Source of the DNA: Gnetum montanum
Taxonomy: Eukaryota; Streptophyta; Gnetopsida; Gnetales; Gnetaceae
Direction: 5' to 3'
Length of the DNA: 64,000 bases
NCBI GenBank assembly: GCA_015680685.1
Contig: MNCI01011532.1
Location: forward strand, 846,809 to 910,808
The notes under the pieces are model-generated. The model was not told the origin of the DNA. It did not search any database and worked only from the letters and a program-made list of their open reading frames with translations. A program made the position numbers and the translations under genes. Below, in pieces: positions 1-11,699 of this stretch (positions are counted from its first letter, which is position 1; every line of letters starts with the position of its first letter).

Positions 1-234
1 CTTGGAAATGTACAGTCCCTTTCCAATAAGAACATTAATGAATCGGTGATTGGGTATTTCTCAAACTAAGGAAGGACTCAAGGATTGAAAAGGGTGTGAC
101 TTCAAGGGAACTTGATGCATTTGTGTGGGCCATTCTCTTGGGTGCTTGGATGTTTTCTTCCTGAGTTTTCTTACCGTTTCGACGTTACCCAATTATTGGG
201 AAGTCGAGTGAATAAAAATAATAAGTCTTTGCAT

Positions 235-290
235 GGTGTGGTTCTCACGCATTAAAAAAAAAAGAAACAAGTGAGAATTCAAAGCACACC
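235..290 (+). repeat. GGTGTGG...CACACC hairpin unit (1 copy)
   Basis: Arms GGTGTGGTTCTCAC and GTGAGAATTC...CACACC enclose an A-rich loop. The inner arm pair TTCTCAC/GTGAGAA differs from the TTCTCAT/ATGAGAA of A2 by a paired change (T-A to C-G), which preserves pairing. It lies in the same place as the one to three hairpins in the other Ty3 elements. Confidence 0.7.
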
Positions 291-731
291 CCTTAGAAAA
301 AATAATCCTTTGGGCTACAAGTATTGGTTACAGAACTAAAATAAAAATGTTTCCTCTAATTAAGGCCCTCCTCGCTTCCCATTCTCTCCTCATGTGTTTC
401 GTCGGAATGGTGGTGGCTCTTGGGCAGGCATTCTTGTTATTCAAGTGGATGGATTGGCCAAATGCATTGATGCGAAGTCACTGGATGTGGTTTGTTTGAG
501 GCCAGAGTTCGAATGAGGTTTGCCAAATCACATTAATCATTAACTCCACAAGGGGCTGCACACCACTTTGTTCTTGAGACTCCATTCCATTCTATTCTCT
601 CCATCCTTCTCTCCATTATTCACCTCATTGCCGGTTGTATCATTAGTGTATATTTTGGTAGATGCATTGTTTTCTTTTTGGTAAATTCTTACGATTAAGA
701 CTTTAACTCTTGTTCCAAAAGACATTCCCAG

Positions 732-811
732 GGCCTACGGACTCTTCGAATGTGGGTTTTTCAGGGCATTAATGGTTGGAGCCTGCTTTGGGGAGGATCC
801 ATTGGCATTCC
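732..811 (+). other. Conserved 3' non-coding stem-loop module (B0 copy)
   Basis: This copy of an approximately 80-bp module recurs in every Ty3 element here; the shared core is GGGCATT...GCCTGCTTTGGGGAGGA. Its flanking arms are more decayed than in A1 or B, so pairing is weak in this copy. It is recognised by the core sequence and by its position about 730 bp before the LTR. Confidence 0.65.
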
Positions 812-1536
812 TATTTGGTGCATCCGTTAAATTCTTTCCCTTAACATTTTTGCAATCCATTTTGTTTTGTTCATTTTCATCTTGACATCCATTTCATCGA
901 TGTCCTAGTTGTCTCTTTTTCTCCATCTTTCTTATTTCTTTTCTTTTTCCATTCTATCGCTACCAGAGGTTCGCGATTAGTCATGGGGGTATGGGGCCTA
1001 GTTTTTTCAATTTTCTCCTAACCCCTACACCTTCGGTAGTCATCATTAATATATCTCCAGATCTGCAATCAGCCATACCACAACCCAGCCAATTGACCTT
1101 TCACTGAGGCAAGGTATCAACTACATGATGATTCATTTACCCTTACTAATATAAGACTATGTTGTGTGTGCAAATGGCAATCATACAACAATAGATTGGA
1201 TCTAGAGGGAACAGTTGGAATGGATCAGTGCTAAAGCAGCTATGCAAGGAGCAAGATCGATGGTGTGCTTACAGATGGATAACGAAAGGTGCAATCTTGG
1301 CATTGGCAATAGCAACACTTCTTTTTCTCTCTCTCTTTCTCGGCTGCCAAATGAGGCCTGATGTCAATGTAATAAGGTGTTCACTCTTGTTGTCATGAAC
1401 ACGAATTTTGTTGTGTCTTGTAATGATGATCCATTCACATGTCATCCCATTAGTTCCATTTGAGTCAATAATCCCATACCTTCCCGATATTATTGTAAGC
1501 AACTCAAGGACGAGTTTTCATTTAGTCATGGGGGTA

Positions 1537-2347
1537 TGATGGGATGCGATATTGCATGGGCCGCGATATCGCGTTGTCCCCTGCGATATCACGTATGCGA
1601 TATCGTGATGCGCCATCATAGCTATAAATAAGAGGTGGCTCTCCCTTGTTTCCCATTCTAGGCTTAGATCGTAGTGAAAATCTGGTAGTTTTTCCCCTCC
1701 AGAGATAGATTAATTTCCATGTGCCCATAGTAGGAACTCCATAGTGAACGGATCTTTATTCGAGCAGACATTGTACCTGAACACAAGTTTGTGTATGGAA
1801 ATAAAGATGAGCTTCTTGGATAAACCTTGTAGTGCATGGAATAGGCTAATTAGGATTTTATTTACTGTTATTTATTATTTTTTATTTAAATGCTTTATTA
1901 GTCATAAATTTCTCTCAACCCTTCTCTCCTAGTTAAGTGCCTTAGTACGACCACTTCGAGCACGTGCGTTACGCTTGGTGATCCTAGCAATGATTAGCAT
2001 TTGCTAACCAAGGTTGCATCAGTTTAGAGTGTGAGCGGTAAGTGGGAACGAATGTTGACGCTAGGTTAATTAAGGCTTAGTTAGTTAGTTAGAGTTAGCT
2101 AATTAGTCTCTTCACCTTTCAACTCAATAGCATAGGAGATAAAACAGAAAAGACATAAAAATCATATACCTCAGACTTACTTAACCATACACCGTGACAA
2201 CTACAAGTAAGTCTGGGAAGACAACGAATGATTAACCCTAAGTGTTCCATGAGGCATGTAGGCACTTAGTCTACGGAGTTCGACTAGATCGCGTGTGCTA
2301 CGCTCGTATTCGTATGGTTGAGTGTAGGGGTATCTCGCCACTGATCA
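1537..2347 (+). repeat. B-family LTR (3' LTR of B0)
   Basis: An 811-bp LTR with TGATG...TGATCA termini. U3 contains repeated palindromic GCGATATCGC-like motifs (about 1545-1610), followed by a TATA box (CTATAAATAAG near 1622). A GAATAAAG/AATAAAG-type signal lies farther downstream (about 1799). The end resembles the B LTR ends (GGTTGAGTGTAGGGGTATC). No PBS follows. The target-site duplication cannot be tested because the other end is outside the window. Confidence 0.85.
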
Positions 2348-2639
2348 CCTACCCTCTTTACTAAAATGCTTTCTTATTAAGTGAGCACATTGTATGCTTA
2401 AGTGATTATGTGAACACATAAAATGTTCAAGTGATTATATGATGTCTTATTTGTTAGGCGTTAAAACTTTACATGGAGCAAGCATCATCAAGATCACTCA
2501 TTGCTTCACTTTTACATTTGATTTACTTCACTTTAAATGCTTTATGAATGTTGTTTTACATTTTAATAATATTTAACATAATTAGTGTAGACTAAATAAT
2601 CAACCAATTTATTCAACTAGATTGCTGGATGTTTGGTCT
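2348..2639. other. Unassigned AT-rich spacer
   Basis: The sequence between the B0 LTR and the LINE remnant is AT-rich, with the near-repeat 'aagtgattatgtgaacac/aagtgattatatga'. I see no gene, LTR or RNA gene in it. It may be older host or LINE-flanking sequence. Confidence 0.4.
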
Positions 2640-3400
2640 ACAAGAACAAGGGAGACATCTAAAATTGTAGGAGCTAGAGAGACGTTAAGCATATGAGTCA
2701 TACCATGAAGTTATGAGAAAGGGTTATAGAGTAGTACTTAAGGAAAAAATAAACAATTGTTGAGAATGAATTTGGTTTTATGCCTAAAGATTAACAATGA
2801 AAGCTATCATCTTGCTACAATATTTGATAGAAAAATATAGGTGTAAGAAGAGGAGTTTGCATATGATTTTCATTGACTTAGAGAATGCTTATGTTAGAGT
2901 TTCCTAAGATATTATTTGGTGGAAATTAAAGAGAAAGAATATTAAATACATAAATACTATTTAAGACATGTATGATGGAGTAATAAATCAATTTCACACG
3001 ATCTCGAGACTTTTCTCTCTAAACTATTTTTTTGTTTAGAGAACTCTTTGCTGATGATGTTTTGGTAATTTTAAAGAAGTCCTAGTTACAAAAATGGAGA
3101 CTTAGAGAAACATCCTAAAATCAAAGGGGTTGAAGATTAGTAAAAGTAAGACGAAATACATAGAGTGTACTTTTAGTAGAAAATTTAGTAATGAAGTTAT
3201 GAAAATTAGAATTCAAAACCATTGTAAGGAATTCAAATACTTATGGGTCTTTTGTTCAAATGGAGAGTGAGATTAACAATGATGTGATAAATAGACTTGA
3301 AGAAAAGTTGAAGAAATTGCAAGAAGCTAGTAACATGCTTTATAATAGAAGAATTCTAGCTATGTCAAAGGGTAAGTTATTGGGTTATAAAAAAAAACAT
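2640..3400 (+). pseudogene. RTE-type LINE reverse transcriptase remnant
   Basis: The three forward frames together read as a plant RTE-clade RT with several frameshifts. Visible blocks are an NKGDI-like start, then 'SLHMIFIDLENAYVRV' (the FIDLEKAYDRV block, near 2855-2900), then 'DMYDGV' (about 2968), then the catalytic LFADDV (codons 3044-3061), then SKGLKISKSKTKY (3121-3160), then 'INNDVINRLEEKL' (about 3271-3310). The segment between the YDG and FADD blocks is shortened, so part of the palm is deleted. Non-LTR elements of this type copy RNA directly at the target site. This copy is dead, lacks the endonuclease and is not linked to the neighbouring LTR elements. Confidence 0.8.
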
Positions 3401-3575
3401 TAGGTTCAAGCCATGTAGGTGGCAAAGATGCATACATTAAAGTAGATGTTAAATGTGATTAAGAAAAGAGGTTGGGTTATAAAAAAAAACATTAGGCTCA
3501 ACATTTGCATATGATAGAATGTTGGCTTATTAAAGAAAAACATCAAGCTCCATGCATGCATGTGACAAAAATGCT
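3377..3575 (+). repeat. Short degenerate direct repeats, LINE tail
   Basis: Three spaced copies of 'gggttataaaaaaaaacattaggctcaa' or a variant start near 3379, 3474 and 3523. They follow directly on the LINE remnant and could be its 3' tail or a local duplication. No coding content is seen. Confidence 0.5.
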
Positions 3576-3594
3576 TATGTTAAGATATATCTAT

Positions 3595-4484
3595 TGATCA
3601 GTGGCTAGTATCCCCTACGCCCAACCATATGAATCATAAGCGTTCATGTGCAATTTGGTAGAATTTCATGGATGGGACTAGTATGATATCTAGATTGTTA
3701 AGCATTAATTGCAACTTCTTGTCTTTTTACGTGAACTAGTGGTAGCTTTATCACATGTGATTATTGGTGTTGTGCGGCTAAGGCTAATGTACATGAAAGT
3801 ATGAAAATTAATTATTTAATCTAATTAATAATAAGAAGATAAATCCAAAACTATATACTATCCTAAGTGTGATCAGTGTTCGCTCCCAGCTTGTTGTACA
3901 TGTCTTGAACTCACATACTCACTACTGGGATTACCAAGTGTTATGCTACTGGGTAAACCAAGCAATAACATTGCTAGGATTACCAAGTGAAGACATGTTT
4001 ATGCTCAAAATTGGTAACACTCATTCCACTAATTAATTGACATGCATGGAAATGTAAATATCAACTAAGTACATAGAAAGTAAATTGTATTGAGTAAATT
4101 TATTCTAAGTCAAAGTGCTACAATGAATATGAATTAATCTCACTCTTATTGTCATTCATGGAATGTATCTAGGTACAATTCCACTCAAATAAGACGCCAT
4201 ACAATTTACTAAAATCTATGCTACAGGGACTCACTAACTATTTACTAAGATTACGAGAGAAAACTGCAAGAGTATAGTTACACTATGGACTAAATGGTGC
4301 TAAATATGTGAAGGGTGCTTTCATATTTATAGATTTTAGATGATAGAGCATTGATGCATATACATCAATGCATATAAAATGTGTTGACGGGGATGCATCA
4401 ATGCATATGCACCAACACATCTAAGATACATTAACGGGGATTCGTCAATGAGACTTCTTTGAGGAGATCCAACTCAATACATCA
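3595..4484 (-). repeat. C-family LTR, inverted (3' LTR of element C)
   Basis: Read on the minus strand this begins near 4484 (plus-strand CATCA) and ends at TGATCA (3595). It matches the complete C LTR at 37326-38245: the shared plus-strand phrases include 'tatcccctacgcccaacca' and 'attaccaagtgttatgcta'. Its U3 (about 4340-4450) holds repeated GATGCATCAATGCAT-like palindromes. No PBS flanks it at 3594, consistent with the 3' LTR of an inverted element. The right boundary is less sure because the PPT expected beside it is decayed. Confidence 0.75.
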
Positions 4485-6811
4485 CATGTTATTATTATCT
4501 TGATCTAAATAACAATCATGCAGAGCAACACAAAAAGATGAACTATGAAGCTCAACTAGTAAGATTATCTCAAAACCATAGAGTTATATATATATAAATG
4601 GACAAAGTTCCATTACAAAAATTATGGGATGATCAAGACTAGATTGACTATCATTACAAAATTGGAGTACCGCATTACAAACTTTTATTTGAGTGGATGT
4701 ATTACAAAATGACAAAATGACATTAAAGTTTACAAAATTGTAGAGGTCTTCAAAAAATTTGCTAAAGATAAATCTTCTTGTTATCGCTAGCAGTGGTAGA
4801 TTTTCCAACCTTGATTATTATGTGATGCTTATTTTTTATGTAGAACATTCTTGAAGGATGGACTAAAATTTCTTCTCATTGTCCCATGGGTCCAACAAAC
4901 ATGTGATGTTATAGCTTTAATCCTTGTGTGTTTTACTATTTTTCCATGGAGATATCCTCCTTTTTCCTCCTCTCTATGCCTTTTAAAAGACCTTCAACCT
5001 TAGTTATTTTGGTTGGTATCATTTGAAATCACCAAGGAATCAACATTAGTTTTGATAACTATTTTCCTTAATGATCAATCCTTTTTGAATTCTTAGCTCA
5101 AAATTTGAAAACATTTTACCATTTAGGCTCAAGATGATTTCATAATAATGTTTTCCAAGGCTCTAACGTAACTAAAATCATCAAGTTGTTCATGTTATTT
5201 TGATTATTTTCATTATTAGTTATCATAATCTTCAAAAATAGGATGTTAAAAAATTTTCAAAAATTGAATCATTAGCCCCGTATGATAAATGAGCTTAACT
5301 CTGGAAGCTCACAAGTTTTCAAACAATTAAAACCAAAGGTCTAGGCCATAAGAGGGCCAAAAAATTTTGAATTAAGAGAAAATTTCAATATAAAAGCATT
5401 AAACATAATTCAAAATTAATGAGAAATAGTTGCAAAGTCATGCATAAATTCAGAGAAGCTATCCATGATATCCTTGAAGATGTGAGGTTAGATTTAGAGC
5501 CATGATCAACAAAAGTCATGCAAGTGGGTCCTCCCCAAAGCAAGGTCTTGCCATAATGCCTTTGTATAATTAATTCTATAGATGTCTGTAGGCATCTTAG
5601 AAGTTAAATGTAGATCATGCCTTTGTTTCAAAAAATACACAACTTCCTTGGTTAGGATTTTGTACTCTACTATACAAAACTAGTAGGCTAATAATTGCAT
5701 GCAGCAGTGAGGTAAATAATGGGATGAGAAAGGATTGTAGAGATTGGGACATAAGGTACTTGACCATGTATGCAATAGGTCCTTGTGTCAATTGTGATTA
5801 AGATGACCATCATACCTATTTGTAAAATTTTTAGGCCAAGTCCATACCATTAATAGTGGCCTTAACGTTTCCCTTCTTAGCTAGCATCATGAGTCTGTAA
5901 CAACTACAAAGGATGGGCATCACTCTGAAAAGAGAAGAAAATAGAAGAATGAAGTAAGGACATTAGTTATAGGGGTGTATTCAGGCATGGATAGCATGTC
6001 TTTCTAGCCCCATAACTAGTGCTTGTAGCCCATTATTGTGTCTAAGGGGTGACCTTTGAATTTCAATGTTTATTTATTTTTTAAGCTCAAGAACCACATC
6101 ATGCAAAGACATGCTTCATGTTTATTAGTCAAAAATTAGGAATGATGGTACATCCAAGGAGGAGTCATAAACCACAAGAAGGAAGTCAAGAAGAGAACCC
6201 ACAAATCCCTTTGAGGTCACAACCTTTGCCATTCCCACTTGGTCTTTCCCTCTTTCTTCAAGGCACAATGATTAGTAGTTAGTTTTAGTTTCATATGAGG
6301 AGAACCATATCATTTTAATGATAAACACATTTTATTTAGAGAGACTAGAGGGATGGATGATATGGTCTCATTACATCACACAATTATTTACCCTATCATC
6401 TTGATAGCATGGGATAGAGACCCAACACATAGCATTGACTTCTACATCATGACTGGAAATATCATTATTATCAAAAACGTAATAGACATCCATAAAACAT
6501 AAAGGAAATGACTTAAGAGATGAGAAAATTATAAATAAAATAAAAATAACAAGAAATGGAAAACATATTAAGAATTGAAAATTTTTGAAGAAATAGTTAA
6601 ATGATAAAAAATTGTAAAACAAAAAGTAAAAATACACTTATTAGTTCTTGATTCAAAATGGGGCATCTCCCCCATGACTAAACTCATGGGTGAATAGTTG
6701 GAAAATGGACCGTGCATTCCCTTGGTTAGACACCACAATTTTTTCATTTATTATCATTAGTGATTTAAGTTTTTGCTAGTTAGCACATTTAACATTGATG
6801 ATAATCAGGTT
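4485..6811 (-). other. 3' non-coding region of element C
   Basis: No pol domain is seen in this stretch. On the minus strand it carries a PPT-like GTCATGGGGGAGATG (6665-6681), a decayed hairpin (about 6047-6110) and the stem-loop module (5516-5572), in the same order as A1, A2 and D1. About 1 kb separates the module from the LTR, so ORF-X is absent. Small open frames at 4584-4808 and 6371-6637 show no recognisable domain and are likely fortuitous. Confidence 0.65.
5516..5572 (-). other. Conserved stem-loop module (C copy)
   Basis: On the minus strand it contains GCTTTGGGGAGGACCCACTT, with arms ATTATACAAAGG and CCCACTTGCAT. Two arm positions are mismatched through transitions. Position and core match the modules in A1, A2, B and D1. 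Confidence 0.7.
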
Positions 6812-7556
6812 TCAATCATTTGGAGACATGTATTTAGCTAGACTAGAAGGTGTTATATTATTAGATGGTCTAGATATGTTTCCTTTTTGATTTTCTATTT
6901 TGGTTCTTAGGTCTCCATGTTTAACAATTTCTTCTAGTATATAGTCAAAGTGTAAGATGTCCTTTACTAAGTTCTCTGTTTGGTTCATTTTGTTAGGACT
7001 AGCACTAATAGGTGGATTGGTTATTTCCATGTGTTTTTTAAATGTTTTCCAGCCATTGGGTGTCTTTTGGTTTTAATGGCTATTGTGTAGACTTGGTTTT
7101 GTACACATACTTATTCCTTAATTTTGCTATGGGTTGGTATAGGGATCATGTTATCACTTTGAACTTTCAACTTGCAATTGCACCCTTTATCATTATTAGT
7201 AATGCATAGAATTTTTTGTCTTTTCACAGTGATAGGTTCATCTTTTATGTTTTGTTTTGGAGTGATAATGGTTGTTGGCTTTTACTTAGGATTAGGAGAC
7301 ATTGTTTTTGTGAGGAAGGAGGTTGCACTAGGTTGTCCTTGTGCTAGTTTTGATGAACTGGTAGGTCTACTAGTTTTATTCACATATGTGCAAGCTGTCC
7401 TAAAGAAAGGACATTTCCCAAACTTTTTCTAAGAATTGCTAACATTATCATTTACTTATATGTTCATGACATAAGTTGCATTCTTCTGTTGAGGTTATGG
7501 TGCCAATCCTTCTTGCATTATTGGTGGTGACATATGTTGGAGGGAAGTATGAGAGT
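6812..7556 (-). pseudogene. Element C gag C-terminal region (split by A1)
   Basis: Read leftward from the A1 insertion point, this continues the proline/glutamine-rich gag tail that begins at 27839. It aligns with the B gag tail: 'LAP' followed by Q-rich sequence, then a basic 'KCPFF' corresponding to 'KRPFF' in B. Farther on, 'CITNNDKGCNC' resembles the 'CIAYNDSGCNC' that follows the protease in A2, so a piece of the protease-RT linker may also survive. No protease, RT or integrase core lies between here and the PPT-like site at 6665. C therefore either lost pol or never had it. The AGAGT at 7552-7556 is the A1 target-site duplication. Confidence 0.6.
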
Positions 7557-8365
7557 TGATGAACCATCATTTGATGTTGTCCATGACGTTGAGGCCTGGA
7601 TCCAACATCAGATGTCCAACGTTAGGGTGTATACCCCAAGGCTATAAATACCATGCTTGGGCTCTAGTGTTCATAGTTAGTTTTTAGTTTCCTAGCCAAA
7701 GGAGCGAAGCTCTTATAGTTTATTTTCCTTAGAGTTAGAATATTTTTTGAGTGCTTGCAGAAGGAGTCTATGTGTGTATGGTTCTTTGTTCAAGCACTAA
7801 TGTACTTGAGCGACGCAGTGTGCTGGGAATAAAACAAAATCTTTTAACAATCCTTGCAACACTGAGAATAACTTAATATTTTCTTTATTGCACTTTACTT
7901 TATTGCTCTTTACTTTAATGTATTTGAATTAAGCAATTTATTTCTATTTGATTAACAAACACGAGCATGATCACTTCGAGCATTCATATAGTACTTGGTA
8001 ACCTAGCAATGCTTAGCATGCCCAACAGTGCTATATGTGTTCAGGAAAGTGGGGTGGTTACTTGTGTTAGGCTAGCTAGATAATAGATGAATTAGATCTT
8101 CAATTACTTTACCTTTCATTCTTATTGTAGGTAATCAAATCTATAAATATAAAGTAAGAAAAATCATATATCTCAATTACACTTAAACCATACCCTTGAA
8201 CTTCACAAGTGTAGTTGGGAAGACAGCGAATGTTTTCAATGCCCATTTCACTTCCTAGAGGAGGTAGTGCATTAGATAACTATAGGTCCACATAATTTGG
8301 CCGAATTGCGTGTAACGCCTTAGTGATTCGTATGGTTGGGCATAGGGGTACCTTGTCGCTCATCA
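7557..8365 (+). repeat. A1 5' LTR
   Basis: An 809-bp LTR with TGATGA...CATCA termini. A TATA box (GCTATAAATACC, about 7642) follows a U3 with GACGTTGAGGCCTGG and related short motifs. An AATAAAAC polyadenylation-like signal lies near 7829. It ends at GCTCATCA, directly before the primer-binding site. Confidence 0.92.
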
Positions 8366-8386
8366 TTGGTGCTGTTGTCGAGGATC
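8366..8386 (+). other. A1 primer-binding site (tRNA-Asp type)
   Basis: TGGTGCTGTTGTCGAGGATC starts one base after the LTR. The 3' end of plant tRNA-Asp would pair with TGGCGCCGTTGCCGGGGATC. The differences are mainly C-to-T changes, plus one G-to-A, as expected from methylcytosine decay. Confidence 0.85.
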
Positions 8387-8524
8387 TTTTTGTTGTTTTG
8401 TGCACTATCTAGGACCTAGTGAAAAGTATTTAAATCATTAAAAAAACCTTAGATTCATATCTTATTTTACAATTAATACAACAAATTCTTAAAGAACACT
8501 GTGATTTTTATTTACTAACTGAAA

Positions 8525-10890
8525 ATATCTTCTTCTCATAGGAGCACTTCTCTGCCCAAGGCTGATAGAGTCAATCCACCAAATCCTCAATAGTATCAAG
8601 TTATATATACTCATCTTAATGAGTATGTGCCAAACTTCACCTTCATCCTACACTAGGATGAACAATTGCGGTGATGTGACATGAAGGGTAATATTTTGTT
8701 ATCACCTGATCCTACTGCTCTTGTAATGCACTATCAAATGCTTGCATGATGTGGTCTTCAAGAATGCCATGGGGAGTATATTGTGGAAGATGTTGATGTC
8801 AGGGATTATCATCCCGCCGAAGGAGAACACTTGTAGGATCAGTAGCAAGAGCAACGCTATGAATTTTCAAAGGGAAAAGGGCTTAATGATTCTCCATTCT
8901 TGTTGTACCAACAAGCTAGTGGGGAACCCTTTTCTAGGGATTTTTCATTTAATGAAACTCCTCTCTTTGACTTCGGTGATGGAGGTCAAAATCAGAATAT
9001 GCACTCCATAATTCATAATCATAATTCTGGTAATAAGGGATCCAATGACAATGAAGGATCTAGAGGGGTAGGTCAAAACATGGATGTAGACAAGAAGCAA
9101 GATCATGATTGTGGTCATGATTTCCAAAGAGGTGATAGTAGGCACTGTGATGGTGTTGGTTCTGCTTCCTCTTACCCTTCATCATCATCTTCTTTTTTTG
9201 GCTCTAACCGTGACCACAGAAGGTGAAACCATGATGGAGGTGTTCAAAATAAATGAAACAACCAACAAGACCAAAATAACCAAAGGGACCATCGGGAAAA
9301 ATAAGACCAAGGGCGTAGACATTCAAGAGAGGCACATTGCCATGAACGAAGGTGTAGTATAGGGCATTGTAGGCACCATGATCAAGGCCTCAATGAGCCT
9401 CTATTTGTTACGTGAAGTATGCGTAACATCGTAGAAGCAATCAGAATTCCAACAAGGCATCTGAAAGATAGTCAGATCAAATGGTTAGACAAGAACAATA
9501 TTATTTGATTTGAAGGAGGATATAACTTTGATATGTGGAATCATCTTTAAGCTTTCCAAGATGCATGTGCCTTGTAGAACATCAAGAATGAATGGAAAAA
9601 ACTGAAGTTATTCTCTAGGACACTTATCAAAGAAGAAAAAAATTGTACTGGTCCTTAGAGTTGGAATCTATTCAACGATGGGGTACCATGCTTGAGTTGT
9701 TCAATGATAAGTATCAAACATACTCTAGTGTGTCCAACTTAAGGAAGCAAATTCAAGGGTGGAAAGAAGGCATACACGAACCCTTGGATGCTACCATTGG
9801 CTGATACTATTCCTTGATGCATAAATGTTCTAGCCATGCTTATTCTCAATTGGTTCAACTTCGCTAGATTGTAGAAGGGCTTTGTAATAAAACAAGGAAA
9901 ACCTTTGGTGTCTATGCCTAAGGGTGATTGTTAGAACTAACTGTTCATCAAATACAAAGATTAATAGAGTAGGCCATTAAAGAGGAGGATGAATAATGAA
10001 AAAGAGAAAGTGCATAAGAGTACAACCATGATCCTTCCATTTGCAAGAGGGAGGTTTGATTTTGTGATAGTGAGGATGAGTCCATATTTTATGAGGGGGT
10101 GCATAAGAAAGCCTTGCCACTCTAACAATTCCAATCTAAACTTACAGCTAAGATCGATCATATAAGGGACTCAATGGATAATAGATTCCAAGTTGTTCTA
10201 AAAATGCTGAGGAGCCCAAAAAACAAAGTAGTGATCGTGAGCGCAGGAGGCACAAGGAAGCTAAATGTGTATATTACAAAGGTAAGGGCAAAATTTCTGC
10301 AATAGAAGAGGTTGTGGATAATGAATTAGATGATGATCTTGGATGTGATGTTTGTTAGTATGAACATCCTAAGGGATGTTCCTCTATTGTGTCACATCTA
10401 CAGGAGTCTGGGGTGTATGCCTTACATCCATGACTTACACAAGGGCAAACATCTAGAAGGTTATCTTATCCTTAAGGCAATCTCAGATAGTTCCACTAGC
10501 AACAATCATATTATCAAAGTGAAGCTCCATTGCAACTGTATGAATAGTATCAATAGTGGTAGCAACCAAAATCATAGGCGTTGGCACCACCAAGATAATA
10601 GTACCCTTACTGGTAGCCTGATCCACATGGTTACCATGTGCAGTAACCCATGTCTCCATGTGACTATTCTAGTCATGTTTCTAATTTCCAGCCTCACTGC
10701 CACCCTTTAGATTATTACTGAGCTCATTTGCTACATGAAATAAGGGATAATGTCTCCTATCCTTATCCTCCTCCTATCCCTGCACACTCCTCCTCCAGTT
10801 TTACAGCTACCACCTACTCCACCAATGCAAGATGAACTGCCTACTCAATTGTAACAAGGCAATGTTACAAGGGCTATTAATTTACAATCC
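8525..10890 (+). pseudogene. A1 gag (broken)
   Basis: A polyprotein capsid/nucleocapsid region that would package element RNA. The expected start is ATA at 8525 where A2 has ATG (14503), so the start codon appears lost. In order there are an N-terminal block matching the D1 and A2 gag ('EYVPNFTFILH'), an Asn/Ser/Asp-rich linker (8900-9226), a capsid block ('MLELFNDKYQTYSSVSNLRK', about 9688-9750), a zinc-knuckle-like CDVC...YEHPKGC (about 10345-10380, with a stop inside) and a Pro-rich tail. Multiple stops and frameshifts break the frame. No intact product is possible. Confidence 0.85.
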
Positions 10891-11139
10891 AATCATCAAT
10901 CAAAGGGATTGAATGCCTAATCAAAGAAAAGACCTTTCTTTCAGCTTTGTAGTCCACTTAAGCCTTCACCTACACTTGTGGTTAACTACCTCTTCCTTCA
11001 TATTAAATTTCTTCAGGCCTTCTTTAAACCAAAATCTACCAAGGATCCATACCATAATGCTTACTCACACTATGTCTGATTGGATCCATGTAGGAAACCT
11101 TCCCAGGAAGTTAGCCAATCCTAGAAGTCCTCTCATTTA

Positions 11140-11660
11140 CTTGTAGATTACTAGGAATGAATCGTGCAAGGCACTTTTCGATTTAGGTTTTAGTGTTACA
11201 TTGATTTCTCATGAGATGTGCACTACATGGAACCTACATCCTCTCAAGAAGAGCAACATCAGATTAGAATTGGTAGACCAATCGATCAATGTTCCGTTGG
11301 GATTAGTAGAAGACATTATGACTACTATCTGTGGGTGGTCTTATCTTATCAACTTCCTAGTAATCGAGGTGGAGAACTGCAAAGGGGATTTCCCAATCAT
11401 AATGGGAAGGGCATGGCTGAGAACGATCAATGAAAGAATGGGCATCAGAGATCTTTCCCTAGAGATATCTAAATAAAATGCATTTGGTAAGATCGATAAG
11501 AAGAGAGTTCCATGCATTGCGTATAATAATACAGGGTATAATTGTGTACAGAAACTATGGGCCATCAAGTAAGCATCCATTTTTGCATGCAAACAATGTG
11601 CACAAAAAGTAGAAATTCAAAGTTGTCTGTATGTAGTAGCCATAAAAAAAAGGACACCCA
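11140..11660 (+). pseudogene. A1 protease region of pol
   Basis: An aspartic protease that would cleave the Gag-Pol polyprotein. It shows the Athila/Tat-type active-site block ALFDLGFSVTLIS (about 11170-11208), where DLG replaces the retroviral DTG. Downstream lie 'DIMTTICGWSYLINFLVIEV' and 'DFPIIMGRAWL', the usual flap and C-terminal part. A stop at 11474 and others in the linker interrupt the frame. The segment continues without a gap into RT. Confidence 0.85.
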
Positions 11661-11699
11661 GTGGCTGACCATTGATTTAGAAAGTAGCACACTTTGCAT

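Larger units (their letters stand above)
1..1520 (+). other. 3' non-coding region of B0
   Basis: No coding region is supported in this stretch. It aligns by eye with the region between pol and the 3' LTR in A1, A2 and D1. It contains the phrase 'gtgtgacttcaaggg', one hairpin unit (235-290), one stem-loop module (732-811), a PPT-like AGTCATGGGGGTA near 982 and a pyrimidine-rich stretch (900-960). Short open frames here show no domain and are treated as chance. Confidence 0.65.
1..2347 (+). mobile_element. Ty3/gypsy element B0, 3' end only
   Basis: This is the 3' part of an LTR retrotransposon whose gag/pol lies outside the window. Seen: non-coding sequence with the hairpin and stem-loop module found in the other Ty3 elements, then a PPT-like CATGGGGGTA at about 1527-1536, then an LTR beginning TGATGGGATGCG and ending CTGATCA. 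The sequence after the LTR has no primer-binding site, so this is the 3' LTR. The LTR is the same family as element B (49738-58412). Only about 740 bp separate the stem-loop module from the LTR, so this copy has no room for the extra ORF carried by B. Confidence 0.8.

Noticed and set aside
4584-4808. A minus-strand frame near the C LTR as a small gene
   Set aside because: The stretch is AT-rich with 'attacaaaa' repeats, has no homologue in the other elements' equivalent region and shows no domain.
7172-7432. An 86-codon plus-strand frame resembling a membrane protein
   Set aside because: It is antisense to the basic tail of element C gag.
8366-8386. A possible tRNA-Asp gene fragment
   Set aside because: It is only the 18-20 nt complementary to the tRNA 3' end, placed exactly after an LTR: a primer-binding site.
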